From: Clostridia bacterium
Lineage (GTDB): Bacteria; Bacillota; Clostridia; Christensenellales; Aristaeellaceae
Length of the DNA: 39,041 nucleotides
Assembly: GCA_017502305.1 (NCBI GenBank)
Contig: JAFVVG010000029.1
Span: forward strand, 1 to 39,041
Direction of reading: 5' to 3'
Position 1 is the first letter of the stretch. Every line of letters starts with the position of its first letter. Below are positions 31,576-38,935 of the stretch, in pieces. The notes beneath the pieces were generated by a model. The model was given only the letters and a program-made list of their open reading frames with translations. It ran no database searches and was not told the DNA's origin. The translations under genes were made by a program, and so were the position numbers.

Positions 31576-31611
31576 AACAAACGAGCATCCGTGTTTGGAT
31601 GCTCGTTTGTT
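31576..31611. terminator. Perfect 15-bp stem hairpin
   Basis: AACAAACGAGCATCC (31576-31590) is exactly mirrored by GGATGCTCGTTTGTT (31597-31611) across the loop GTGTTT. The 3' arm ends CGTTTGTTTATG, as in a terminator with the T-run inside the stem. It stands at the left edge of an AT-rich stretch. Confidence 0.7.
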
Positions 31612-31708
31612 TATGTAGTCCTCAAACGCAATGCACAGGAACGGTGCGTATAATTGCGTCCTTCTAAGAGGGTGGAAAACTGTTTTGGTTTGCTCAACAA
31701 ATTGGAAT
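31612..31708. other. AT-rich gap at the left edge of the acquired esterase gene
   Basis: 97 bases with visibly lower GC than the preceding operon. No ORF, hairpin or recognisable insertion-sequence end is seen. Confidence 0.5.
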
Positions 31709-32557
31709 TTAGTAAACTGTATGTTCTGTACAGAATTTCTGTATTATATTTAAAACTTCACTATCATAATAAGTTGCGCCACCATGAGCATCATTATCTT
31801 CTAGTTCATAATAACTTGTTTCATGTCCAGTAGCTACAAGATTATCATATAACACTCTGCTATTTTCTACCGATACTATTGGGTCTAGTTCACTATGTAA
31901 AAGCAACACCGCTGGTAGTTCTATGTCCTTTGTTATATACATTCCACAAGAAGCCTTCCTTGCCAACTCTTCATTGCCCTCAATTTTATCCACACCAAGT
32001 AATACCGCCGAAGGACGCACTTGCATCCATGGTGGCAGTGGGTCTTTTGCACAAATCAGTATATCTGTTGATGCACTTTCCAAAATCACACCAGAAATAT
32101 TCGTGATTTTTTCACATAAACCATGTTCACTAAATAATACAGTCATCATAGCAATATGCCCACCAGAGGAATTGCCCATAAGAAAAATTCGTTCAGTATC
32201 AATATGGAAATTCTCAGCAATAGACGGAATAAATTTAAGTGCATTGCAAACATCTTCTACTTGTGCAGGGAATGGAGCAATATCAGATTCACGATACTGC
32301 ATTACCGCTACTACATAGCCTCTCTTTGCCAATGTTGCATACTGTGGAATATCATTATACATCTCTTGCTTATGCCATGCTGAACCTGGAATAAATAAAA
32401 TAAGCGGATATTTTTCTTCCTTATTCATCTCACGCTTATATGGAAAAATAATTTGTAAATACCTTTTGCAATTACCATAATCATAATATTCCCAATCCTG
32501 CGAATATAACCACTGCATTTCATTACTTCCAGTAACAACTTTAATTCGTTCTTTCAT
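31709..32557 (-). CDS. BD-FAE-like alpha/beta hydrolase, AT-rich (probably acquired)
   Basis: A 282-aa cytoplasmic esterase related in plan to the one at 20457-21320. The oxyanion segment is LFIPGSAWHKQEMYN, the nucleophile elbow GNSSGGHIA, the acid in LHSELDPIVS and the histidine in NDAHGG. Codon choice is AT-rich (many ATT, AAA, GAA, TTT), in contrast to the GC-rich genes on both sides, and Asn/Lys/Tyr content is higher, so it was probably gained by transfer recently. GGGAGGG lies 6-8 bases before the ATG. Perfect hairpins flank the AT-rich block (31576-31611 and 32643-32674), but there is no transposase or terminal repeat. The substrate is likely a short acyl ester on a sugar. Confidence 0.8.
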   Translation of the reverse strand: MKERIKVVTGSNEMQWLYSQDWEYYDYGNCKRYLQIIFPYKREMNKEEKYPLILFIPGSAWHKQEMYNDIPQYATLAKRGYVVAVMQYRESDIAPFPAQVEDVCNALKFIPSIAENFHIDTERIFLMGNSSGGHIAMMTVLFSEHGLCEKITNISGVILESASTDILICAKDPLPPWMQVRPSAVLLGVDKIEGNEELARKASCGMYITKDIELPAVLLLHSELDPIVSVENSRVLYDNLVATGHETSYYELEDNDAHGGATYYDSEVLNIIQKFCTEHTVY

Positions 32558-32642
32558 TAGTGCCCTCCCAAGTCATAATTTTATTATTATATTGACACCT
32601 ACAACTTCAAGTTTGTCGCTTTCATTCTATCACGCAGAACAA

Positions 32643-32674
32643 GAAACAGCAAGCCTTAGCGCGCTTGCTGTTTC
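32643..32674 (-). terminator. Terminator of the redox-protein gene
   Basis: GAAACAGCAAGC (32643-32654) is exactly mirrored by GCTTGCTGTTTC (32663-32674), a 12-bp perfect stem. On the minus strand it is followed by TTGTTCTG. It lies about 80 bases after the stop of the C_GCAxxG_C_C gene and marks the right edge of the AT-rich block. Confidence 0.6.
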
Positions 32675-32753
32675 GGTATTTCTTTGTGTAATAACGAAGG
32701 ATAACTCATTCCTTTCCATCACTCTTCCTGCCAGGGAGGTTTTTTGCTTTGCG

Positions 32754-33161
32754 TTATTCGATTTTCCCCGCCTGCCGCAGCATATCCTCGGCGATGGCGA
32801 TGCATTCATACACCAATCCGTCGCAGAAGGGCTTCTTTTCGTTGCCGGCTGCAGCGTTGCGCTCCAGAAGGAACTTGCAGTCGATGCTTTCCGGGTGCTT
32901 CTCCCGGACACGGGCGTAGTATTCGGCGGTATATTCCGGCGTGTCCAGGCCGTAGAGGGCCAGCACCGTGACGCCGCCGGCAACGGCTCCGCACAGGGCG
33001 CCGGTTTTCATGCCGCCGCCATAATTGGCCGCGAAGCGCATTACCAGGTCGGAGGGGATGCCCATTTCCTCGGCGAAGGGCAGGATAGCCGCCTGGCCGC
33101 AGTTGTAGTGGGGGGTGACGATGGCGCGCAGCTCCCTGGCGCGGGTGATGTATTTGCTCAT
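32754..33161 (-). CDS. C_GCAxxG_C_C family redox protein
   Basis: A 135-aa protein with the conserved cysteine pattern of the family (PF09719): Cys21 (YNCGQAAI), Cys57 within GALCGAVAGG (the GCAxxG-like part), Cys95 (IDCKFLLE) and Cys113/Cys120 (FCDGLVYEC). Such proteins are thought to bind metal or handle electrons, often near metal-handling or membrane genes. There is no signal peptide. The ATG at 33161 follows AAGGAG by 6 bases. It lies 16 bp downstream of a DtxR-type metal regulator on the same strand, so it is probably a member of that metal-controlled operon. The exact role is unknown. Confidence 0.82.
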   Translation of the reverse strand: MSKYITRARELRAIVTPHYNCGQAAILPFAEEMGIPSDLVMRFAANYGGGMKTGALCGAVAGGVTVLALYGLDTPEYTAEYYARVREKHPESIDCKFLLERNAAAGNEKKPFCDGLVYECIAIAEDMLRQAGKIE

Positions 33162-33177
33162 GGGTACTCCTTGCGCG

Positions 33178-33537
33178 TTATTGCAGCTGGGCCTTGATGG
33201 CCTCGAAGGTCTTTTCGGAAATATCGTGCTCGATCTTGCAGGCGTCCTCACGGGCGGTGGCGGGATCCACGCCGATCTGGGTGAGGAAGGTGGTCAGCAC
33301 CTGGTGCCGCTGATAGATGCGGTGGGCGATGGCTTCGCCCTGTTCCGTCAGGGTGATGAGGTTCTCCTCGTCCATGGAGATGTAGCCGTTCTCGCGCAGG
33401 CGCTTCATGGCAAAGCTGACGGAGGGCTTGGTGACGTTCAGGTGCGCGGCAATATCCACGGAGCGGACATAGCCCTTCTCCTCCTGCAGCATCATGATTG
33501 TCTCCAGATAATCTTCGGCGGACTCGTGAATATTCAT
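33178..33537 (-). CDS. DtxR/MntR-family metal-dependent regulator
   Basis: A 119-aa repressor of the iron/manganese-dependent DtxR group. The winged helix (residues ~8-60: EDYLETIMMLQEEKGYVRSVDIA, VTKPSVSFAMKRLRENG) is followed by the dimerisation and metal-binding helix with DACKIEHDISE, which has the C-x-x-E-H pattern of DtxR site 2 (its Cys102, Glu105, His106). The C-terminal SH3 domain is absent, as in MntR-size members. The ATG at 33537 follows AGAAGG by 7 bases; an ATG at 33558 has no ribosome site. It probably senses Fe(II) or Mn(II) and controls its own operon with the redox protein downstream. Confidence 0.88.
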   Translation of the reverse strand: MNIHESAEDYLETIMMLQEEKGYVRSVDIAAHLNVTKPSVSFAMKRLRENGYISMDEENLITLTEQGEAIAHRIYQRHQVLTTFLTQIGVDPATAREDACKIEHDISEKTFEAIKAQLQ

Positions 33538-33570
33538 GCCATAACCTTCTTTCTCCATGGGGGTGTCTAT

Positions 33571-33599
33571 ATAGTAGCACGAAGTGAAGAAATTTGCAA
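33571..33599 (-). promoter_or_regulatory. Promoter of the DtxR-type regulator
   Basis: Minus-strand TTGCAA (33594-33599) and TACTAT (33571-33576) are separated by 17 bp. No clear DtxR-box palindrome is seen over it. Confidence 0.65.
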
Positions 33600-33602
33600 A
33601 TG

Positions 33603-33626
33603 CACCGGGCTTGACAAAAGCCCGGG
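33603..33626. repeat. Hairpin overlapping the YitT-gene promoter
   Basis: CCGGGCTT and AAGCCCGG (about 33605-33624) form a GC-rich stem with a short loop that contains the -35 TTGACA of the plus-strand promoter. No T-run follows; a protein-binding or leader structure is possible. Confidence 0.4.
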
Positions 33627-33639
33627 GATTTTATACCAT
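33611..33639 (+). promoter_or_regulatory. Promoter of the YitT-like gene
   Basis: TTGACA (33611-33616) and TACCAT (33634-33639) are 17 bp apart, about 20 bases before the ribosome site. It diverges from the DtxR promoter. Confidence 0.65.
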
Positions 33640-33674
33640 AAACAGGATTGCTTTTGTGAAAGGATTTGTTGCGT

Positions 33675-34289
33675 GTGTTTCGGGTACTGAAACCCATGAA
33701 CTGCTTCCTGGCCCTGCTGGGAGCCGCCATTCAGGCGGTGGGTGTGAGCAATATCCATGCCTATTCCGGCGTGACCGAGGGCGGCGTGCTGGGGGCTACG
33801 CTGCTGCTGAACTACTGGCTGCATATTTCTCCGGCCATCACCAGCCTGGTGCTCAACGGCGCCTGCTATCTGCTGGGCTGGCGCACCATGGGCAAGGATT
33901 TCATCTGGTATTCTATCCTGGCGGGGGGCGGCTTTTCGGTGTTCTACGCCCTGTGCGAGCCCTTCGCGCCCCTGTGGCCGCAGCTGGTGCAATCCCCCCT
34001 GTGGAGTGCGCTGCTGGGGGCGGTGTTCATCGGTGTGGGCGCGGGGCTGTCCGTCAGGGCTGGCGGTGCTGCCGCAGGCGACGACGCCCTGGCCATGAGC
34101 CTTTCCCGTATCCTGAAGTGGGATATTCAGTGGGTGTATCTGTTCACGGATTTCACGGTGCTGGCCCTTTCCCTGACCTATATTCCCCTGGGCAAGCTGG
34201 CTTATTCCTTCCTCACGGTGGTGCTCTCCGGGCAGATCATCGGGTGGATTCAGAAAATTCCTGCAAGAAAGGCGAAAGAGGCTCCATAA
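33675..34289 (+). CDS. YitT-like membrane protein, short form
   Basis: A membrane protein of about 204 aa with five or six hydrophobic helices (LALLGAAIQAVGV, VLGATLLLNYWL, AITSLVLNGACYLLGW, WYSILAGGGFSVFYAL, LLGAVFIGVGAGLSVRAGG, WVYLFTDFTVLALSL). The G-x-G-x-G-L-S-V-R and NLxLxGxF-like segments resemble the YitT (DUF161) family. The usual C-terminal DUF2179 domain is missing, and the frame ends LSGQIIGWIQKIPARKAK. Starts are ambiguous: AAAGGA suits the GTG at 33675 (10-base spacing), while TTG at 33666 is too close and ATG at 33696 too far. Function is unknown; family members are proposed small-solute transporters. Confidence 0.7.
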   Translation: MFRVLKPMNCFLALLGAAIQAVGVSNIHAYSGVTEGGVLGATLLLNYWLHISPAITSLVLNGACYLLGWRTMGKDFIWYSILAGGGFSVFYALCEPFAPLWPQLVQSPLWSALLGAVFIGVGAGLSVRAGGAAAGDDALAMSLSRILKWDIQWVYLFTDFTVLALSLTYIPLGKLAYSFLTVVLSGQIIGWIQKIPARKAKEAP

Positions 34290-34304
34290 TGGAGCCTCTT
34301 TTCT
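34277..34304. terminator. Bidirectional terminator between YitT-like and pullulanase genes
   Basis: AGAGGCTCC (34277-34285) and GGAGCCTCT (34291-34299) form a perfect 9-bp stem over ATAAT, followed by TTTTC. The minus-strand T-run is shorter, but it also lies after the pullulanase stop. Confidence 0.85.
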
Positions 34305-36259
34305 TATGCTTTGACCTGGCCCAGAATCAGCGCGGCCATGGGCTGAATGGTTGCTTGACCGGTGATGGTCTGCGGCTTCTGCCACAGCAGGCTGCTCTCG
34401 CCATCGGCCAGGATGGCCCAGCTGCCCTGGGGCAGGTTGAGGGTCACCTCCTGGTGGGAGGCATTGAAACACATCAGCGCTTCCGCCCAGGCGCAGTCCT
34501 TGCCGTTGTCCAGGCGGATGGCGGCGGCGTCCTGGGTCACCTGGCACACGTCCAGCACACGCTGGGGGGCGGCGGCGGTTTTGTCCTGCAATCCGGTCAG
34601 GCGCTGGCGCAGGGCAATGAGGCCCCGGTAGTAATCCACCAGCTCCCGGTTTTCATGGCAGCGCTGCCAGTCCATGCGGTTCAGCGCCACAGGGGATTTG
34701 TAGGAGTTCTTCACGCCCTGCTTGGTGCGGCCGAATTCCTCGCCGGAGAGCATGAACAGGTGCCCCTGGCAGCAGGCGAGCATGGCGAAGGCCAGCTTGT
34801 TGGCCTGGATCACCCGGGGATCGCTGCCGGCGAAGCTGCGGCTCTCGTCCATGGTGCAGATGAGCTTGTCCCACAGTGTCCAGTCGTCGTGGGAGGAAAG
34901 ATAGGTGATGGTCTGGTAGGGCAGGGCAAAATCGCCATAGCTGCCGGCCCAGGCACGAACGCAGCCGGCCAGCCGATCGGCCCACAGGCCGCCGCCGTTG
35001 ACAAAGCCCTTTGACTCCTCGTCCATCACGCTGCCCTTCACGGCATCGCGGGTGTTGTCGCAGAATGCGCCGATCAGCGGGTTCAGCTTCTTCATATTAC
35101 CCTTGTGGGCCAGCTGGGTGCCCGGCACAGGGCGGCACTCGCCGCCGGACCAGGGTTCGCCGTAAAGCAGCTTCTCGCCGGCGCCGTAGCGTTTGTCCAG
35201 CTCCTGCTGGATGCGGTTCATCAGCGGCACGTCCAGCATGCCCATCAGGTCGAAGCGGAAACCGTCGATATGGTATTCCTCTGTCCAATAGAGGATAGAA
35301 TCAAGAATGTAGCGGGCGCACATACTGCGCTCGGAGGCGATCTCCGTGCCGCAGCCGGAGCCGTTGGAGGCGCTGCCGTCCTCCTTCTGGCGGTAGAAAT
35401 ACCAGGGGGCCACCTTGAACAGGCAGGATTCCAGCTCGTAGGTGTGGTTGTACACCACGTCCATAATGACCCGGAAGCCCTGTTTGTGCATGGCCATGAC
35501 GGCTTCCTTCATTTCGCGGATGCGTGCTTCGCCCCGGGCGGGGTCGCTGGCGTAGGAGCCCTCGGGGATGTTGTAGTTCACCGGGTCATAGCCCCAGTTG
35601 AAGGCGTCGGGATCGCCGGCTTCGTCCACGGAGCCATAATCGTAGACCGGCATCAGCTGGATGTGGGTGGCGCCCAGGTGCATGGCATGGTTCAGACAGG
35701 TGGGACATTCGCCCTTGCCGTCCAGGGTGGTGTCGCTGAGGGTCAGGGCGGCGAACTTGCCCCGGAGCTTCTCCGGTACGCCGGAATGGGGATCCCAGGA
35801 GAAATCCTTCACGTGGATTTCGTAGATGATATCCTCGTTGGGTTTGGCGGGAGCGGCATCCCGCTGCCAGCCTTCGGGATCGGTGGCGGGCAGATCCACC
35901 ACCATGCCCCGCTGACCGTTGAGGCCGCAGGCCTTGGCGTAGGGGTCCATGGTGCGGTAAGTCTTGCCATTCACGGTAACGTCATAATCATAATACACAC
36001 CGGCCAGGCGGCTGTATTCATCGTGGAGCCACAGGCCCTTGTCACCCTTGCGCATGGCGACGCGGCGCAGGGCCTCGCCCTCGTGGCCGGAGACATACAG
36101 GTTCAGCTGCACGCTCTGTGCCGTGGGGGCCCACAGGGCAAAGTGGGTGCCGTTTTCCTCCAGCCAGGCGCCCAGGGGAGCTTCGGTGTGGTATTGCCGC
36201 TCAAACTCGGGGGAATCAAACCAGCGCTTCAGCTGCGCGGGGGTCATTTGCGTTTCCAT
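34304..36259 (-). CDS. pulA: Type I pullulanase
   Basis: Cuts alpha-1,6 branches in pullulan, limit dextrins and glycogen. The 651-aa protein has an N-terminal CBM48 (~28-110, FALWAPTAQSVQLNLYV), and the type I signature FNWGYDPVNYNIPEGSY (220-236) replaces the Y of YNWGYDP by F. The GH13 catalytic residues are present: region DVVYNHTY (267-274), nucleophile Asp337 (DGFRFDLMG), acid Glu368 (LLYGEPW) and the third Asp in LSSHDDWT. There is no signal peptide, so it debranches imported dextrins or stored glycogen in the cytoplasm. GGAGG lies 7-8 bases before the ATG. It is 16 bp after a CE2-like esterase gene, so the two form an operon. Confidence 0.95.
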   Translation of the reverse strand: METQMTPAQLKRWFDSPEFERQYHTEAPLGAWLEENGTHFALWAPTAQSVQLNLYVSGHEGEALRRVAMRKGDKGLWLHDEYSRLAGVYYDYDVTVNGKTYRTMDPYAKACGLNGQRGMVVDLPATDPEGWQRDAAPAKPNEDIIYEIHVKDFSWDPHSGVPEKLRGKFAALTLSDTTLDGKGECPTCLNHAMHLGATHIQLMPVYDYGSVDEAGDPDAFNWGYDPVNYNIPEGSYASDPARGEARIREMKEAVMAMHKQGFRVIMDVVYNHTYELESCLFKVAPWYFYRQKEDGSASNGSGCGTEIASERSMCARYILDSILYWTEEYHIDGFRFDLMGMLDVPLMNRIQQELDKRYGAGEKLLYGEPWSGGECRPVPGTQLAHKGNMKKLNPLIGAFCDNTRDAVKGSVMDEESKGFVNGGGLWADRLAGCVRAWAGSYGDFALPYQTITYLSSHDDWTLWDKLICTMDESRSFAGSDPRVIQANKLAFAMLACCQGHLFMLSGEEFGRTKQGVKNSYKSPVALNRMDWQRCHENRELVDYYRGLIALRQRLTGLQDKTAAAPQRVLDVCQVTQDAAAIRLDNGKDCAWAEALMCFNASHQEVTLNLPQGSWAILADGESSLLWQKPQTITGQATIQPMAALILGQVKA

Positions 36260-36275
36260 GGGTCAGCCTCCAATA

Positions 36276-37355
36276 TCAGTCATCCCAGATGTCCTCGCCC
36301 AGGGCATCAATAAACGCGCTGAGCTCGCTGGCCATGATCTCCGCCTCGCTGGCACGGATGTGGCCGGGGGTGCCGCAACCGTTGTTGCTGTAAAGGAAGT
36401 GGTGCACCCGGGCGTCGGTTTCCCGCAGCTGGCGGCAGACGGTGTCGATGGCTTCATCCCAGGCGGGGTGATGGTTCAGGATGGTGGTTGTCAGAACAAT
36501 CGTGGCCCGGGGATATTTTGCCCGCAGGCTGCGAACCCATGCGGCATACTGCTCCCGCCACGCCGCGGCTGCCTCGCCCTGGGGATCCTGCTCCATGATA
36601 TTCACAGGATGGGCGTCATTCTGGCCGATGGCCGCCACCACCACATGGGGGGTATAGCGGGAGAAGTCCCAGCTTTTCAGCGGGCCGTAGCAGGGGTTGT
36701 AGCGGACCTTGTCATACACGGAAAGCATGCCGATATAATCCGGGCCGTTGAAGTAGCCGGTTTTGTCCATAAGGGCAATGCCGCCCTGGGCAACGTGGTG
36801 GATCTCCGCGCCCAGCTTCCGGGCGGTCAGCCAGGCATAGCCCCACCAGGCGTTGGAGTATTCGCCGTTGTGCTGGGGATCAGGCTTGCCGGCGCAATGC
36901 TCGGCTTCGCTGACTTCGCCCGCGGAAACGCTGTCGCCATAGACCTCCATGCGGCGGGCAGGGCGCTGGGGCGGGGGCAGGAGCTGCCCGTCCCGGGCGA
37001 TGATCAGGCCATGAAAGGTAAAGGCATGGCTGGAATCCTGCCGCTTGAAGATATGCACCAGGTTTTCCCCCTCGTGCAGGAAGCAGGAAAGGTCAATGAC
37101 CGCCTCGCCGTTTTCCGGCAGCAGCGCGGCGTGAAGCTGACCGTCCACCACCACGCCCAGGCGGCTCTGCCAATAGTTGGTGCGGTTGTTGACGCACACC
37201 TTCAGCGTGCCGCCGGTAACCCGCACCCGCAGCCCTGTGCCGACAAACTCAAAGCCATAGGCGGCGGGGTCTTCATCATCAATGCGACCGGAATACTGGA
37301 TCATAGGATCGTTCGGAAGGATCAGCCGCTCATTCGCTGCCAAAGAAAATGCCAT
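36276..37355 (-). CDS. CE2-like SGNH carbohydrate esterase
   Basis: A 359-aa esterase with the two-part CE2 plan: an N-terminal jelly-roll (~1-120, with FTFHGLIIARDGQLL) and an SGNH domain from ~130. Motifs are MEVYGDSVSAGE (nucleophile Ser142), the oxyanion Gly in QGGIALMD, Asn in AIGQNDAH, and the histidine in TPGHIRAS; the Asp that normally precedes it is not in the usual D-x-x-H place. CE2 enzymes deacetylate xylan, glucomannan and related oligosaccharides. There is no signal peptide. GGAGG lies 7 bases before the ATG at 37355; the frame is open far upstream, but that part overlaps the helicase on the other strand. Co-transcribed with pulA. Confidence 0.82.
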   Translation of the reverse strand: MAFSLAANERLILPNDPMIQYSGRIDDEDPAAYGFEFVGTGLRVRVTGGTLKVCVNNRTNYWQSRLGVVVDGQLHAALLPENGEAVIDLSCFLHEGENLVHIFKRQDSSHAFTFHGLIIARDGQLLPPPQRPARRMEVYGDSVSAGEVSEAEHCAGKPDPQHNGEYSNAWWGYAWLTARKLGAEIHHVAQGGIALMDKTGYFNGPDYIGMLSVYDKVRYNPCYGPLKSWDFSRYTPHVVVAAIGQNDAHPVNIMEQDPQGEAAAAWREQYAAWVRSLRAKYPRATIVLTTTILNHHPAWDEAIDTVCRQLRETDARVHHFLYSNNGCGTPGHIRASEAEIMASELSAFIDALGEDIWDD

Positions 37356-37386
37356 CGTGACGCCTCCGTTTCTTTCGTCTCCTATG

Positions 37387-37415
37387 ATGATAAAGCCGGG
37401 GAGCCGGATTGTCAA
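37387..37415 (-). promoter_or_regulatory. Promoter of the CE2 esterase-pulA operon
   Basis: Minus-strand TTGACA (37410-37415) and TATCAT (37387-37392) are 17 bp apart. The -35 overlaps that of the helicase promoter on the other strand. Confidence 0.75.
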
Positions 37416-37437
37416 TGGCGGGAGAATGTGATATAAT
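37409..37437 (+). promoter_or_regulatory. DEAD-box helicase promoter
   Basis: TTGTCA (37409-37414) and TATAAT (37432-37437) are 17 bp apart. It is divergent from the CE2 promoter with overlapping -35 boxes. The leader to the ATG is about 50 bases. Confidence 0.8.
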
Positions 37438-37490
37438 AAAAAATAGCGTGTTTTTATGCCACGCTGAAATATGAGAATAGGAATGAATCT

Positions 37491-38894
37491 ATGACGTTTG
37501 AATCCCTGGGACTGATGCCCCAATTGCTTACGAATGTAAAGCGCTCCGGCTATGAGGAGCCTACCCCCATCCAGAAGGCCACCATTCCCCTGGTGCTGGA
37601 TGGCAAGGACGTGCTGGGCTGCGCCCAGACCGGCACCGGCAAAACCGCGGCTTTCGCCCTGCCCATGATCCAGAACCTGTGCAAAAATCCCCCCAAGGCG
37701 GATGAGCCCCGGGTCATCCGGGCGCTGATCCTGACCCCTACCCGGGAACTGGCCATGCAGATCTACGAGAACTTCGTCCAGTATGGCAAGAAGCTGCCGG
37801 TGACCCCGGCGGTAATCTTCGGCGGCGTGGGCCAGCAGGCGCAGGTGGATGCTCTCCATCGTGGCGCCGATGTGGTGGTGGCCTGCCCCGGCCGCCTGTG
37901 GGACCTGATGAACCAGGGCTTTGTGCGGCTGGACTGGATTGAGACCTTTGTGCTGGACGAGGCCGACCGCATGTTGGACATGGGCTTCATCCACGATGTG
38001 CGCCGCATTGCCCAGAAGCTGCCGCACAAGCACCAGACGCTTTTGTTTTCCGCCACCATGCCCACCGAGGTGGAGAAGCTGGCCATGGATCTGCTCCACA
38101 ACTCCGAAAGCGTGAAGGTGGATCCCGTGTCCTCCACGGTGCAGGCCATTGACCAGTGCCTGTATTATGTGGACAAGGCCAACAAGAAGCATCTTCTGGT
38201 CCATCTCCTGCGCCAGGAGGACGTGGAGAACGCCCTGGTATTCTCCCGCACCAAGCACGGCGCTGACCGCATCGTGCGGGAACTGAAGAAGGAGGGCATC
38301 GACAGCTGTGCCATCCACGGCGACAAAACTCAAAGCGCCCGCCAGGCTGCGCTGAACAAGTTCAAGTCCGGCCAGTGCAAGGTGCTGGTGGCCACGGACA
38401 TTGCCGCCCGGGGCATCGACATCGCCGGCCTGAGCCATGTGTTCAACTATGACCTGCCCATGGAGCCGGAGGCTTATGTGCACCGCATTGGGCGCACGGG
38501 CCGAGCCGGCAGGGAGGGCAAGGCCATTTCCTTCTGCTGCATTGACGAGATCAAGCAGCTGGGCCAGGTGGAGAAGCTCATCAAGAAGAATATCCGCGAG
38601 GAGAAGAGTGAGTGGCCCATGCTGATCACCACCCCCACCGATCCCAAAGAGAAGGAAGCCGCCCGCCAGCTGGCCAAGGCAGCCCGCATGGCCAAGCTGG
38701 GCCGTACCGCTGCCATGCCCAAGAAGGTCAGTGCCAGCGGTCAGGCGGTGGAGCAGAAGCGCAAGCCCCTGCCCAAGGCGGGGCAGCCCATTACCATCGG
38801 CAAGGATGGCAAGCTGAAAACTGCCTCCAAGCCCATCCAACTGGCCAAGCCTGTGCAGCGCATCAACCGCAGAAAAAAAGAGCCGCTCAAATGA
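37491..38894 (+). CDS. DEAD-box ATP-dependent RNA helicase
   Basis: A 467-aa RNA helicase that unwinds or remodels structured RNA and ribosomal precursors, often cold-induced. All core motifs are present: the Q motif (F3...GYEEPTPIQ, 20-28), Walker A AQTGTGKT (45-52), PTRELA, DEAD (VLDEADRMLDMGF), SAT, motif V ATDIAARGID and motif VI HRIGRTGRAGR. From ~385 comes a Lys/Ala/Pro-rich basic tail (KPLPKAGQPITIGKDGKLK, NRRKKEPLK) expected to bind RNA; there is no DbpA domain. The ATG is preceded only by a weak AGGA, giving modest initiation. A terminator hairpin overlaps and follows the stop. Confidence 0.95.
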   Translation: MTFESLGLMPQLLTNVKRSGYEEPTPIQKATIPLVLDGKDVLGCAQTGTGKTAAFALPMIQNLCKNPPKADEPRVIRALILTPTRELAMQIYENFVQYGKKLPVTPAVIFGGVGQQAQVDALHRGADVVVACPGRLWDLMNQGFVRLDWIETFVLDEADRMLDMGFIHDVRRIAQKLPHKHQTLLFSATMPTEVEKLAMDLLHNSESVKVDPVSSTVQAIDQCLYYVDKANKKHLLVHLLRQEDVENALVFSRTKHGADRIVRELKKEGIDSCAIHGDKTQSARQAALNKFKSGQCKVLVATDIAARGIDIAGLSHVFNYDLPMEPEAYVHRIGRTGRAGREGKAISFCCIDEIKQLGQVEKLIKKNIREEKSEWPMLITTPTDPKEKEAARQLAKAARMAKLGRTAAMPKKVSASGQAVEQKRKPLPKAGQPITIGKDGKLKTASKPIQLAKPVQRINRRKKEPLK

Positions 38895-38935
38895 GCGGTT
38901 CAGCGTGTCAAAAAAGTGGCCTTGGCCACTTTTTT
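38881..38935 (+). terminator. Helicase terminator, two hairpins in tandem
   Basis: AGCCGCTCA/TGAGCGGTT (38881-38900) overlaps the stop codon. The second, AAAAAAGTGGCC (38910-38921) and GGCCACTTTTTT (38924-38935), is a perfect 12-bp stem with a T-run on both strands. The AAGTGGCC core is shared with the terminator at 11196-11224. Confidence 0.88.
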
